This document shows, piece after piece, positions 6,456 through 13,201 of a DNA stretch of 15,670 nucleotides; within the stretch, counting starts at the first letter, position 1, and every line of letters begins with the position of its first letter. The stretch spans positions 1-15,670 of the forward strand of contig CAYQVW010000027.1 of NCBI GenBank assembly GCA_964421245.1. Direction: 5' to 3'. Position numbers and translations under genes: made by a program. The notes under the pieces are model-generated. The model was not told the DNA's origin. It saw only the letters and a program-made list of their open reading frames with translations, and did not search any database. Source of the DNA: CAYQVW01 sp964421245. Its GTDB lineage: Bacteria > Margulisbacteria > WOR-1 > XYC2-FULL-46-14.

Positions 6456-7447
6456 AGCCATTAATTAGAAGGGAGATAGAAGAAAGAGAGAAAAAACTTC
6501 TGTCTCCCTTTGCTTCTTTGTCTGCAGAAAGCAAGGGTCGCGAAAAAAAGGAGAAGGAGTGTGCCCTGCGCACCGCCTATCAACGAGACCGAGATAAAAT
6601 TATTCACTCAAAAAGTTTTCGCAGACTAAAGCATAAAACTCAGGTTTTTATTTCACCTAAAGGAGATCACTACAGGACAAGATTGACTCATACACTTGAG
6701 GTTTCACAAATTGCAAGAACCATAGCTCGTGCATTAAAACTAAACGAAGACTTAACAGAGGCAATTGCACTTGGACATGATTTGGGACACACCCCTTTTG
6801 GTCACGGAGGAGAAGCGGTTCTAAATGATATATTAAAACATTACGGCATGAAATTCGATCATGCAGAACAAAGTGTTCGGGTAGTAACCGAAATTGAAAA
6901 ATTGAATTTGTGTGCTGAAACAGTTGACGGAATTCTCTATCACACCCATACCGGAGAATGGCCACATACTCTTGAGGGGGTAATTGTACGACTCGCCGAT
7001 AGAATCGCCTATATAAGACATGACATTGAAGATGCTCTAACCGCAGGGGTACTAAAGATAGGACAACTACCAAGAAAACACATGGATGTTTTAGGAAAAC
7101 ATATGCTCGATACAATTATCTTTGACATAGTAAAAACAAGTAAAGGAAAAAAATATGTAAAAATGAGCAGAAAAGTAGGAACCGCTGTTCAAGGAATGTA
7201 TGATTTTCTATATAAAAAAGTTTATACCAACCCAATTGCAAAAGCAGAAGAGACCAAGGTCCCAGCAATGCTAAAACTATTATTCAGATACTACTTATAC
7301 AACCCCAAAGCAATTCCAAATTATAAAAAAAGCATGAGTGAACAAGAAACCCTCCAACTAACTGTTGATTTTATTGCACAAATGTCAGATCTCTTTGCAA
7401 CCGATAAATTTAGGGAAGTATTTATTCCACTAGAATGGCACAAATAG
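6452..7447 (+). CDS. dgt: dGTPase-like HD-domain triphosphohydrolase (type 2)
   Basis: This is a deoxynucleoside triphosphohydrolase homologue, expected to release tripolyphosphate from dNTPs in the cytoplasm. The family signature RTAYQRDRDKIIHSKSFRRLKHKTQV sits at residues 40-65. The HD metal site is complete: H80 in RLTHTLEVSQIA, H109-D110 in ALGHDLGHTPFGHGGE and D183 in RLADRIAYIRHD. At 331 aa it matches the short type 2 subfamily rather than the roughly 500-aa enterobacterial Dgt. The start overlaps the ppdK stop as ATGA, and its own 3' end overlaps dnaG by 13 bases, so expression is probably coupled to both. Pairing with dnaG suggests a role in nucleotide-pool control at replication. Substrate preference cannot be read from the sequence. 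Confidence 0.93.
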   Translation: MKPLIRREIEEREKKLLSPFASLSAESKGREKKEKECALRTAYQRDRDKIIHSKSFRRLKHKTQVFISPKGDHYRTRLTHTLEVSQIARTIARALKLNEDLTEAIALGHDLGHTPFGHGGEAVLNDILKHYGMKFDHAEQSVRVVTEIEKLNLCAETVDGILYHTHTGEWPHTLEGVIVRLADRIAYIRHDIEDALTAGVLKIGQLPRKHMDVLGKHMLDTIIFDIVKTSKGKKYVKMSRKVGTAVQGMYDFLYKKVYTNPIAKAEETKVPAMLKLLFRYYLYNPKAIPNYKKSMSEQETLQLTVDFIAQMSDLFATDKFREVFIPLEWHK

Positions 7448-9180
7448 ATTTTAAAAAAACAATTGAAGAGATAAAAAACAAAGTCGACATCGTCGATGTC
7501 ATATCCGGCTACGTTCAACTCAAAAAAAGAGGAAAAAACTATATAGGCCTCTGCCCTTTCCATTCTGAAAAAACCCCGTCCTTTACTGTTTCGCAAGAAA
7601 AAAACATCTTCCACTGTTTTGGATGCGGAGAAGGTGGAAATGTATTTGATTTTATTATGAAGACAGAAAAAATTGAGTTTATCGAGGCATTAAAAATACT
7701 AGGAGATAAAGCAGGAATACCAATAGAGCTTTCTGGCTATAGCCAAAAAAACAAGGGAGAAAGAAACCGCCTTTATTTAATAAACCAAGCCGCATGCAAG
7801 TTTTTTGAAGATAATCTCGATCAAAACATTATAGACTATTTTGAAAAACGTGGAATAAACAAAGAATCCATCGGTAATTTTAAAATTGGCTATGCAAAGG
7901 AAGGTTGGAATAATCTTTTTAATCATCTTGTTGGCAAGGGGTTTGATCCAGTAGATATTGAAAAGAGTGGACTAATCATCAAAAAAGATCAAGGCAAAGA
8001 CTACTTTGATCGTTTTAGGAAAAGAATAATGTTTCCAATTATTGATAAGAGAAAAAGAGTACTCGGTTTTTCGGGACGTGCGGACGGAGACTTCGAACCA
8101 AAATATTTAAATTCTCCGGACTCGTCTATTTTTCATAAGGGAGAAGTCGTGTTTGGCTTTAATTTGGCAGAAGATTCTATAAAAAAGAAAAAATACGCCA
8201 TTTTAGTAGAAGGCAACGTTGATGTTATGATGTGTCATCAGCATGGTTTTGCAAATGCTGTTGCGGCACTCGGAACAGCCTTCACTCTGGCACAAGGAAA
8301 ACTATTGAAAAGATTAGTTGGCACTGTAGTTATTGCCTTTGATGCTGATAATGCCGGAATAATTGCAACCGAGAGGGCTCGCTTGCAACTAAAGCAAGCC
8401 GGAATCGACATTCGGGTAGTTGATCTTTTAGATAAAAAGGACCCCGCCGACTTCTTAAAAGATAATGGTGCCAATGCCTTCTTAAATCTACTTAAAACCT
8501 CCCTCCCCGGGCTTGAATATAAAATAAGAAAAACCATTGGGAAATATAATCTTACAAGAATAGAATCAAAGGCAAAGGCAATTTCAGAAGTTGCACAAAT
8601 AATAAGCCTCGAACCAAATAATGTCATTCAAAAAGAATACATAAAACTATCTAGCAAAATCATAGACTGTGATCCAGAAAGCTTATCTTCTGAAGTTAGA
8701 AGAAAATCTTTTTACAAAAACAAAAGAAGAAAAGGCGGGGGGATTATCGAAAAACCCGCTTCAAAACTAGAAGAGGCAGAAAAACAAATTGTTAAACTAG
8801 CCTTTGAAGATAAAGACGCCTTACAAATAATTACCAAGTCGCTTGATCAAGAGGACTTCTCAAACCCCAACCTTGCTGCTATAATGGATAAGATTAGCAC
8901 TTCAGCAATATGCCAAGTAGAGGAATTAGATTCAGAGACACACAAATCTATCATAAGGCAGTTATTACTGCATTCTGATCCAATAGAAAACATCAAAGAT
9001 AAAAAACAAACAATCGAGGATTGCATAAAAACAATTAAACGAGAGAGGGTAAAAGGACAATTAGACGATATACGTTCTAAGATAAAAAAAGAGGAGGCCA
9101 ACTCCAACTTCAAACGCATAAAAGAGCTTCAGGAAGAATTCTCAAAATTAGGTGAAATTTTTCGATCCCTGGGTAGATAA
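7435..9180 (+). CDS. dnaG: DNA primase DnaG
   Basis: The primase makes RNA primers for replication with the DnaB helicase. The protein has 581 aa. The N-terminal CHC2 zinc-binding domain shows C40, H43, C61 and C64 (CPFHSEKTPSF, HCFGCGEGG). The RNA polymerase core follows, with the Toprim motifs ILVEGNVDV (catalytic E259, D263) and FDADNAG (D303, D305), then DPADFL. The common VEGYMDV motif reads VEGNVDV here: N261 replaces the usual aromatic residue while the metal-binding acids are kept. The C-terminal 130 residues are a divergent helical, Lys/Glu-rich helicase-interaction region. The start lies within the end of dgt and lacks a strong ribosome site, consistent with coupling. dnaG followed by rpoD is the classical macromolecular-synthesis arrangement. 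Confidence 0.97.
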   Translation: MAQIDFKKTIEEIKNKVDIVDVISGYVQLKKRGKNYIGLCPFHSEKTPSFTVSQEKNIFHCFGCGEGGNVFDFIMKTEKIEFIEALKILGDKAGIPIELSGYSQKNKGERNRLYLINQAACKFFEDNLDQNIIDYFEKRGINKESIGNFKIGYAKEGWNNLFNHLVGKGFDPVDIEKSGLIIKKDQGKDYFDRFRKRIMFPIIDKRKRVLGFSGRADGDFEPKYLNSPDSSIFHKGEVVFGFNLAEDSIKKKKYAILVEGNVDVMMCHQHGFANAVAALGTAFTLAQGKLLKRLVGTVVIAFDADNAGIIATERARLQLKQAGIDIRVVDLLDKKDPADFLKDNGANAFLNLLKTSLPGLEYKIRKTIGKYNLTRIESKAKAISEVAQIISLEPNNVIQKEYIKLSSKIIDCDPESLSSEVRRKSFYKNKRRKGGGIIEKPASKLEEAEKQIVKLAFEDKDALQIITKSLDQEDFSNPNLAAIMDKISTSAICQVEELDSETHKSIIRQLLLHSDPIENIKDKKQTIEDCIKTIKRERVKGQLDDIRSKIKKEEANSNFKRIKELQEEFSKLGEIFRSLGR

Positions 9181-9183
9181 TAA
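9151..9183 (+). promoter_or_regulatory. ECF-like element, copy E, overlapping the dnaG end, before rpoD
   Basis: GGTGAAATTTTT (9151-9162) is followed by 12 bases, one A and GATAATAA (9176-9183). Block and spacing match the four copies upstream of the orphan genes, and the preceding AAAATTA also matches their AAAAT-rich flank. The site overlaps dnaG codons, so coding constraint could produce part of it. If used, transcription would begin near 9188, within the rpoD ribosome site, leaving a leader of only about 10 bases. Confidence 0.4.
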
Positions 9184-9197
9184 GTAAGGAGGGACAA

Positions 9198-10238
9198 ATG
9201 GTAAATAAACATACAATGGTTTCGGGCAAGAGTTCATTAACTCCAGAAGAGATTTTAAAGCTTTTTCCTGAACCAGAAAAACATATTTCGGAGATTGAAG
9301 CACTGCTTGATTCTGGCGTCAAAATAAAAGAGGCAAAGCGTAAAAAGGCACCAGAAGATTTATTTTTTAGCGCAAAGGGTAAAAAGGCTGCAGCCAGCAT
9401 AAAGGGAGCTGGTATTGACGATACAGTACGCATGTATCTTAGAGAAATAGGCAAACACCCCCTTCTTTCTGGTGAAGAAGAGGTTTCTCTTGCAAAAAGA
9501 GTAAAGCGCAATGAAATAAAGGCAAAACATAAATTAGTCAATTCTAATTTACGTTTAGTCGTCTCTATTGCAAAAAAATATACTGGGCGTGGAATGTTAT
9601 TCTTGGATTTAGTTCAAGAAGGTAATCTTGGTTTAATCCGTGCCGTTGAAAAATTTGATCACCGTAAAGGTTATAAGTTTTCAACCTACGCGACTTGGTG
9701 GATTAGGCAGGCGATAACACGTGCAATTGCCGACCAAGCCAGAACTATTCGTATTCCTGTACATATGGTTGAAACAATCAACCGTTTAAGAAAGATTTCG
9801 CGTCAACTCTTACAAAAGTTAGGGAGAAAGCCTACGGAAAAAGAGATTGCACGCAGATCACACATGTCGGTTGAAAAGGTTAGAGAAATTATTAAGGTTT
9901 CTCAAGTTCCACTATCACTTGAAATGCCGGTTGGAGATGAAGAATCTTCTCGACTTGGTGATTTTGTAGAAGATCATGGTATACAAGCTCCGGACGAAGT
10001 AGTTACACAGGGATTATTACGCGATGATTTGGAAGATGTAATGAAAGCATTAACCGATCGTGAACGTATGGTTCTTAAAATGCGTTTTGGATTAGATGAT
10101 GGACATCCTAGAACACTTGAAGAAGTGGGAAGAGAATTCCGCGTAACACGTGAGAGAATTAGGCAGATTGAAGCAAAGGCTTTGAGGAAATTAAAACATC
10201 CGACCAGGGCTCGAAAGCTGAAAGAGTATTTAACTTAA
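9198..10238 (+). CDS. rpoD: Primary RNA polymerase sigma factor (sigma70/RpoD)
   Basis: This is the housekeeping sigma factor, which directs core RNA polymerase to -35/-10 promoters. At 346 aa it lacks the large acidic region 1.1 and the non-conserved insert of E. coli sigma70, typical of compact RpoD. Visible regions in order: 1.2 (DDTVRMYLREIGKHPLLSGEEE), 2.1-2.2 (NLRLVVSIAKKYTGRG, LDLVQEGNLGLIRAVEKFD), 2.3-2.4 (YKFSTYATWWIRQAITRAI), 3 (RIPVHMVETINRL onward), and 4 with the -35-binding helix-turn-helix (TLEEVGREFRVTRERIRQIEAKAL). An AAGGAGGGA about 5 bases before the ATG supports the start. It follows dnaG by 17 bases. Its stop is one base from the stop of the convergent apt gene, with no terminator between them. 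A possible extra promoter (copy E) lies just upstream. Confidence 0.97.
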   Translation: MVNKHTMVSGKSSLTPEEILKLFPEPEKHISEIEALLDSGVKIKEAKRKKAPEDLFFSAKGKKAAASIKGAGIDDTVRMYLREIGKHPLLSGEEEVSLAKRVKRNEIKAKHKLVNSNLRLVVSIAKKYTGRGMLFLDLVQEGNLGLIRAVEKFDHRKGYKFSTYATWWIRQAITRAIADQARTIRIPVHMVETINRLRKISRQLLQKLGRKPTEKEIARRSHMSVEKVREIIKVSQVPLSLEMPVGDEESSRLGDFVEDHGIQAPDEVVTQGLLRDDLEDVMKALTDRERMVLKMRFGLDDGHPRTLEEVGREFRVTRERIRQIEAKALRKLKHPTRARKLKEYLT

Positions 10239-10239
10239 A

Positions 10240-10764
10240 TTATTCTTCGCAATCGTAAGTTATAAGAGAGAAGATTGGGACATTTCCTAACTTCTCTCTT
10301 CCTTTTAGGAAGGTAAGCTCAATTAAGAAAGCGCATTCAACAACTTCGCCGCCAAGTTTTTTAACCATATCAACAACTGCTTTAACTGTGCCGCCGGTTG
10401 CAATTAGATCATCAATTACTAAAACCTTATCCCCTTTTTCAATTGCGTCAGCATGAATGTGGAGAGAGTCTTTGCCGTATTCTAATTCATATTCCTCAGA
10501 AATAGTTTTGGCAGGAAGTTTTCCCGGTTTTCTTGCTGGAACAAAGCCACAATGCATTTCATGTGCCAGAGCTGCACCAAAAATAAATCCACGAGACTCA
10601 GCCCCGACAATCTTTGTAACCCCAGAGTCCTTATATCTCTCCTTAAATTCCTTGATTGCAAAACGAAATGCATCCGGATGTTTTAGTAGAGTCGTAATAT
10701 CTTTAAACATGATCCCTTGTTTTGGAAAATGAGGAACGGTTCTTATATGATCTTCTAAATTCAT
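10240..10764 (-). CDS. apt: Adenine phosphoribosyltransferase
   Basis: It converts adenine + PRPP to AMP + PPi in purine salvage. The protein has 174 aa, the usual length. It begins MNLEDHIRTVPHFPKQGIMFKDIT, the family N-terminus, then shows GAESRGFIFGAALA, the flexible-loop segment VPARKPGKLP and the PRPP-binding signature VLVIDDLIATGGT. Its start overlaps the mtnP stop by 4 bases (ATGA on the minus strand), making a two-gene operon. The context is functional: MtnP releases adenine from methylthioadenosine and Apt recaptures it as AMP. The 3' end meets rpoD tail to tail with a single base between stop codons, so the two transcripts probably overlap as antisense RNAs. Confidence 0.97.
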   Translation of the reverse strand: MNLEDHIRTVPHFPKQGIMFKDITTLLKHPDAFRFAIKEFKERYKDSGVTKIVGAESRGFIFGAALAHEMHCGFVPARKPGKLPAKTISEEYELEYGKDSLHIHADAIEKGDKVLVIDDLIATGGTVKAVVDMVKKLGGEVVECAFLIELTFLKGREKLGNVPIFSLITYDCEE

Positions 10765-11492
10765 AACTTTGGTATAACCTCCAATAATAGTTTTTTGACT
10801 TTATCAGCATTTTCCTTCATAGTCTTAATAATCATTTCAAAGGTAACTGGCTCTTCATCATCCTTCCAGCAATCATAGTCGGTGGACATAGCAATAGCTT
10901 GATATTCTAGTCCTAATTCGTTGGCCAAAATAATTTCGGGAGCGGTCGACATATTTATTATATCCGCTCCCCACTGGCGAAACATGTGAGATTCAGCTTT
11001 TGACGAAAAACGAGGACCCTCTATCGTAACTACTGTTTTATTATTATGATAATCTAGTTTCAGTTTTTTTGCTTCGGCAATTAAGGCCTCTCTTACCCTT
11101 TTTGAAAAAGGTTCAGACATTGGCGTATGAACGACCTTATCTTCGAAAAAAGTAACTTTACGAAAACGGGTAAAATCGATGAATTGATCAGGAAATACCA
11201 GGTCTCCTGGTTTTATCTCTTCTCGCAAAGAACCTACTGCCGTAGCCGCTAAAATTACTTTGCAGCCCATTTCTTTTAATGCCCAAATATTTGCTCTGTT
11301 ATTAATTGCTGTCGGATAGATTGAATGTGTTTTATCGTGACGAGCCAATATTATGACTTCTTGATCTTGATACTTACCAAAAGTTAATTTTGAAGAAGGC
11401 TTCCCATAAGGAGTATCAACTTCCTTCTCTTTCACATCTTTTAATAATTTGGGATCATCAAGTCCTGATCCACCGATTATTGCTATTGGCAT
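10761..11492 (-). CDS. mtnP: S-methyl-5'-thioadenosine phosphorylase (start corrected)
   Basis: It phosphorolyses 5'-methylthioadenosine to adenine and 5-methylthioribose 1-phosphate. The protein is 243 aa from the ATG at 11492. Motifs: IAIIGGSGLDD at the N-terminus (phosphate site), ILARHDKTHSIYPTAINNRANIWALKEMGC (base and ribose site), VTIEGPRFSSKAES, INMSTAPEIILANELGL and AMSTDYDCW. The S-T-D-Y-D segment points to MTA rather than guanosine-type purine nucleosides. The longer frame starting at 11513 adds MKRYNNC, but that ATG lies between the -35 and -10 boxes of the promoter and cannot be in the transcript. From 11492 the start is six bases after TATAAT, which implies a leaderless mRNA. 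It is the first gene of an operon with apt. Confidence 0.94.
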   Translation of the reverse strand: MPIAIIGGSGLDDPKLLKDVKEKEVDTPYGKPSSKLTFGKYQDQEVIILARHDKTHSIYPTAINNRANIWALKEMGCKVILAATAVGSLREEIKPGDLVFPDQFIDFTRFRKVTFFEDKVVHTPMSEPFSKRVREALIAEAKKLKLDYHNNKTVVTIEGPRFSSKAESHMFRQWGADIINMSTAPEIILANELGLEYQAIAMSTDYDCWKDDEEPVTFEMIIKTMKENADKVKKLLLEVIPKL

Positions 11493-11498
11493 ACAATT

Positions 11499-11527
11499 AT
11501 TATACCGTTTCATTGAAGAAAAATCAA
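11499..11527 (-). promoter_or_regulatory. Promoter of the mtnP-apt operon (leaderless)
   Basis: On the minus strand TTGATT (11527-11522) is followed by exactly 17 bases and a consensus TATAAT (11504-11499). Six bases further is the ATG of mtnP at 11492, so transcription should start at or within a base of the A of the ATG. A 14-bp perfect palindrome, ATCAAAATTTTGAT (11523-11536), overlaps the -35 box and could be an operator. Confidence 0.75.
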
Positions 11528-11536
11528 AATTTTGAT
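11523..11536. promoter_or_regulatory. 14-bp palindrome at the mtnP -35 box
   Basis: ATCAAAATTTTGAT reads the same on both strands. It covers most of the -35 box of mtnP and lies upstream of tRNA-Glu, which is transcribed the other way, so one bound protein could affect both. It is AT-rich, so chance is possible. Confidence 0.3.
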
Positions 11537-11569
11537 ATTATTGTAGTATAGATTTCCGCCATCTTTCAT

Positions 11570-11641
11570 GGCCCCATCGTCTAGGGGTTAGGACACAAGC
11601 TTTTCAAGCTTGCGACCGGGGTTCGAATCCCCGTGGGGCTA
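11570..11641 (+). tRNA. tRNA-Glu, anticodon TTC
   Basis: The acceptor stem is GGCCCCA/TGGGGCT with G1-U72. T8-C9 is followed by GTCTAGGGGTTAGGAC, the D arm typical of bacterial tRNA-Glu. The anticodon stem CAAGC/GCTTG encloses TTTTCAA, with anticodon TTC at 11603-11605. The T arm is CGGGG TTCGAAT CCCCG and the discriminator base is A. CCA is not encoded. A TATAGA at 11547-11552 could be its -10 box. The last three bases (CTA) are, on the other strand, the TAG stop of the lipoprotein gene. Confidence 0.96.
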
Positions 11642-12094
11642 CTTTTTCGGTATCTTTACCCTACCCGAGGCTGATATTGGAGCAGTGACTGTTAGGCCCA
11701 AAGCTCCCGCGGCAACTGATCCGGTAACTTTATAATCAAAATAAGTTTTGCCCATCATTATATTGGCTGCAATTCCAAGGACAGAATCAAAAACACGATC
11801 ATAGCGCACAAAAATAGGAAGAGTAAGTTTTTGGCTCTCAGCCGATTGGATTGTAAAGCCTCCCCTATTCTCATTGAGCAATTCGCGACCATTTATAAAT
11901 ATTTTGTAGCTATATCCTGAAACATCAATCGGAACTGGATTTTTATTCTCTATGTTAAAATAAAACTCAATTTCTGCTCCCTGCAGAGTCACCCTGGTAA
12001 CTTTTGAATCAAGATAATTTACCTTGGGAGCCTCGAGTTGAACACAACCAACGATAAAAACTAAAGAAATTAGTAACAATAATATTTTTTTCAT
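11639..12094 (-). CDS. LEA-type (WHy domain) lipoprotein
   Basis: This is a small secreted lipoprotein of 151 aa. The N-terminus MKKILLLLISLVFIVGC is a classical lipoprotein signal peptide with lipobox I-V-G-C, so C17 would be lipidated and the protein membrane-anchored on the outer face. The mature part resembles the LEA14/WHy beta-sandwich: a strand with VTLQGAEIEFYFNIENKNPVPIDVSGYSYKIFINGREL, then FTIQSAESQKLTLPIFVRYDRVF, and a C-terminal strand pair ending SASGRVKIPKK. The N-P-N-x-x-P-like ENKNPVPI turn is typical of that fold. Family members are linked to desiccation or stress, but bacterial roles are mostly unknown. The stop codon TAG is supplied by the 3' end of the tRNA-Glu gene on the other strand. 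It is divergent from the next gene with only 14 bases between start codons. Confidence 0.85.
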   Translation of the reverse strand: MKKILLLLISLVFIVGCVQLEAPKVNYLDSKVTRVTLQGAEIEFYFNIENKNPVPIDVSGYSYKIFINGRELLNENRGGFTIQSAESQKLTLPIFVRYDRVFDSVLGIAANIMMGKTYFDYKVTGSVAAGALGLTVTAPISASGRVKIPKK

Positions 12095-12108
12095 ATTATA
12101 ATGATATC
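12095..12108. promoter_or_regulatory. 14-bp divergent start region with overlapping -10 boxes
   Basis: Only 14 bases separate the two start codons. The near-palindrome ATTATAAT supplies TATAAT on both strands. On the plus strand TATAAT (12097-12102) lies six bases before the ATG at 12109, the same leaderless geometry as mtnP; GTAACA at 12073-12078 could be its -35 with an 18-base spacer. On the minus strand TATAAT directly abuts the lipoprotein ATG, and its -35 is unclear. Confidence 0.55.
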
Positions 12109-12474
12109 ATGTCAATTGATAAAGCAAAAAACATATTTCTCGGTCGCGATGGAGAAAAAAGACAAAACTGTGCTCAAACAGTTCTCTCTGCATTTAAAAA
12201 AGAGATGAACATTGACGAAAACTTAATTGACCTAGCAAAAAGCTACGGTGGCGGACGAGCACCAGAGGGAGTCTGTGGTGCCTACTGGTCTGCAAAAGCA
12301 ATAATAGATAAATATTGCTGCCCTGAAAAGGCAGAAGAATTTGAGAACCATTTTAGAGAAAAAGCTTCGTCATTATCCTGCAAAGAGATCCGAGCAAAAA
12401 GACAGCTATCCTGCCTCGGCTGTATAGAAGAATCGGCCAAATTCATCGTGCAAGCCAAAAAACAAAAAGAGTGA
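12109..12474 (+). CDS. C_GCAxxG_C_C-type cysteine-rich putative redox protein
   Basis: The 121-aa protein matches the C_GCAxxG_C_C family of putative redox-active, possibly metal-binding proteins. The family pattern is visible as N-C21-A-Q-T-V-L-S-A-F, then S-Y-G-G-G-R-A-P-E-G-V-C56-G-A, then C70-C71, C91 (SCKEI) and C102-x-x-C105 (SCLGC). It has no signal peptide or membrane segment, so it is probably cytoplasmic. Neither substrate nor cofactor is established for the family. It is divergent from the lipoprotein gene and probably leaderless. Its last codon region overlaps the beginning of ECF-like element B, which serves the next gene. Confidence 0.8.
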   Translation: MSIDKAKNIFLGRDGEKRQNCAQTVLSAFKKEMNIDENLIDLAKSYGGGRAPEGVCGAYWSAKAIIDKYCCPEKAEEFENHFREKASSLSCKEIRAKRQLSCLGCIEESAKFIVQAKKQKE

Positions 12475-12502
12475 AATTTTCTCCACAAATCACCGATAAA
12501 TA
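12470..12502 (+). promoter_or_regulatory. ECF-like bipartite promoter element, copy B
   Basis: AGTGAAATTTTC (12470-12481), 12 bases, then CGATAAATA (12494-12502). The -10 part is identical over nine bases to copy A. It begins inside the last codons of the cysteine-protein gene and lies 45 bases upstream of the ATG at 12548. Confidence 0.65.
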
Positions 12503-12547
12503 GATAGAGGGGCTTAGGCCACAACTAACCCTAAAGAGGTGATTCAA

Positions 12548-13072
12548 ATGATGACCGTAATCGTCACTGGCCAAGCAAACGGTATATTTTTTCGAGGCTC
12601 TCCTATTGCCCAAAGGATCAAAAATCTTGACCAACCAAGAATAGTTTTTCCCCATTCAGAAGAAACTAGAAACTCTCCTCAAAGTTATGTTGATTCTGTT
12701 TCCGGACGAGATTATACCTTTTTTAGAGGACCTAATTTTTCTATTTTTGGACTTGGCTTTCAAAAACCCTTTCCAAATCGGATGGAGGATTTTTCAGAAA
12801 AAGATTTTGAACGTTTTAAATTACATTTTAGAAGGGTTTTTTACCTAACCAACGGATTTACTCCACAGCTTGGATTCCAAGCTTCAAGAAAAACAGAAAA
12901 AGCATTATTTGTAGGATCAGAAATACTCCATCCCTATTTAGAGTTTAGACAATTAATGGAACATGAAAAAAAGTTGGGCGGAAAGTTCGCTCACATAAAG
13001 GTAGATTTTGATGCTGAAATAGTTAGACCAGCCAAAATCCAGCTTGTTTCAGCGGGTGAAGAGGCTGCATAA
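12548..13072 (+). CDS. Orphan protein, 174 aa (start corrected)
   Basis: I do not recognise a family. The frame is open from a GTG at 12539, but that GTG is part of the ribosome binding site AAAGAGGTGAT (12534-12543). The usable start is the ATG at 12548, or the adjacent ATG at 12551. The protein begins MMTVIVTGQANGIFFRG and is rich in F, R and P (FFRGPNFSIFGLGFQKPFPNRM), with a helical segment EKDFERFKLHFRRVFYLTNGF and an acidic Ala-rich tail. There is no signal peptide, membrane segment or cysteine motif. Its upstream region carries ECF-like element B. A 53-aa gene at 14485 has the same AAAGAGGTGAT ribosome site. It is probably soluble and may be regulated together with the other orphan genes. 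Confidence 0.75.
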   Translation: MMTVIVTGQANGIFFRGSPIAQRIKNLDQPRIVFPHSEETRNSPQSYVDSVSGRDYTFFRGPNFSIFGLGFQKPFPNRMEDFSEKDFERFKLHFRRVFYLTNGFTPQLGFQASRKTEKALFVGSEILHPYLEFRQLMEHEKKLGGKFAHIKVDFDAEIVRPAKIQLVSAGEEAA

Positions 13073-13080
13073 AATAGTGT

Positions 13081-13109
13081 TTGCATTTTGCAATTAGATG
13101 TTGTAGAAT
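13081..13109 (+). promoter_or_regulatory. Weak sigma70-like promoter upstream of the 426-aa orphan gene
   Basis: TTGCAT (13081-13086) and TAGAAT (13104-13109) are separated by 17 bases. If real, it gives the downstream gene a second, upstream start in addition to ECF-like element C. The -35 match is only three of six bases in AT-rich DNA. Confidence 0.3.
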
Positions 13110-13144
13110 TCAATAATTTTACGATTTTTGAAAATTAAAAATAG

Positions 13145-13177
13145 AGTGAAATTTTTGTAAATTGATGCAGAAATAAG
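13145..13177 (+). promoter_or_regulatory. ECF-like bipartite promoter element, copy C
   Basis: AGTGAAATTTTT (13145-13156), 12 bases, then AGAAATAAG (13169-13177), preceded by an AAAAT flank shared with copies D and E. Predicted transcription starts near 13184, about 18 bases before the ATG at 13202 and just upstream of the ribosome site. Confidence 0.65.
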
Positions 13178-13201
13178 AGGCAAGGAAAAGGGGTGGTCAT
13201 A

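Noticed and set aside
12539..12547. GTG start for the 174-aa orphan gene
   Set aside because: The GTG is part of the ribosome binding site AAAGAGGTGAT; the ATG at 12548 is properly spaced.
13193..13201. GTG start for the 426-aa orphan gene
   Set aside because: The GTG lies inside the AAGGGGTGG ribosome site; the ATG at 13202 follows at normal distance.
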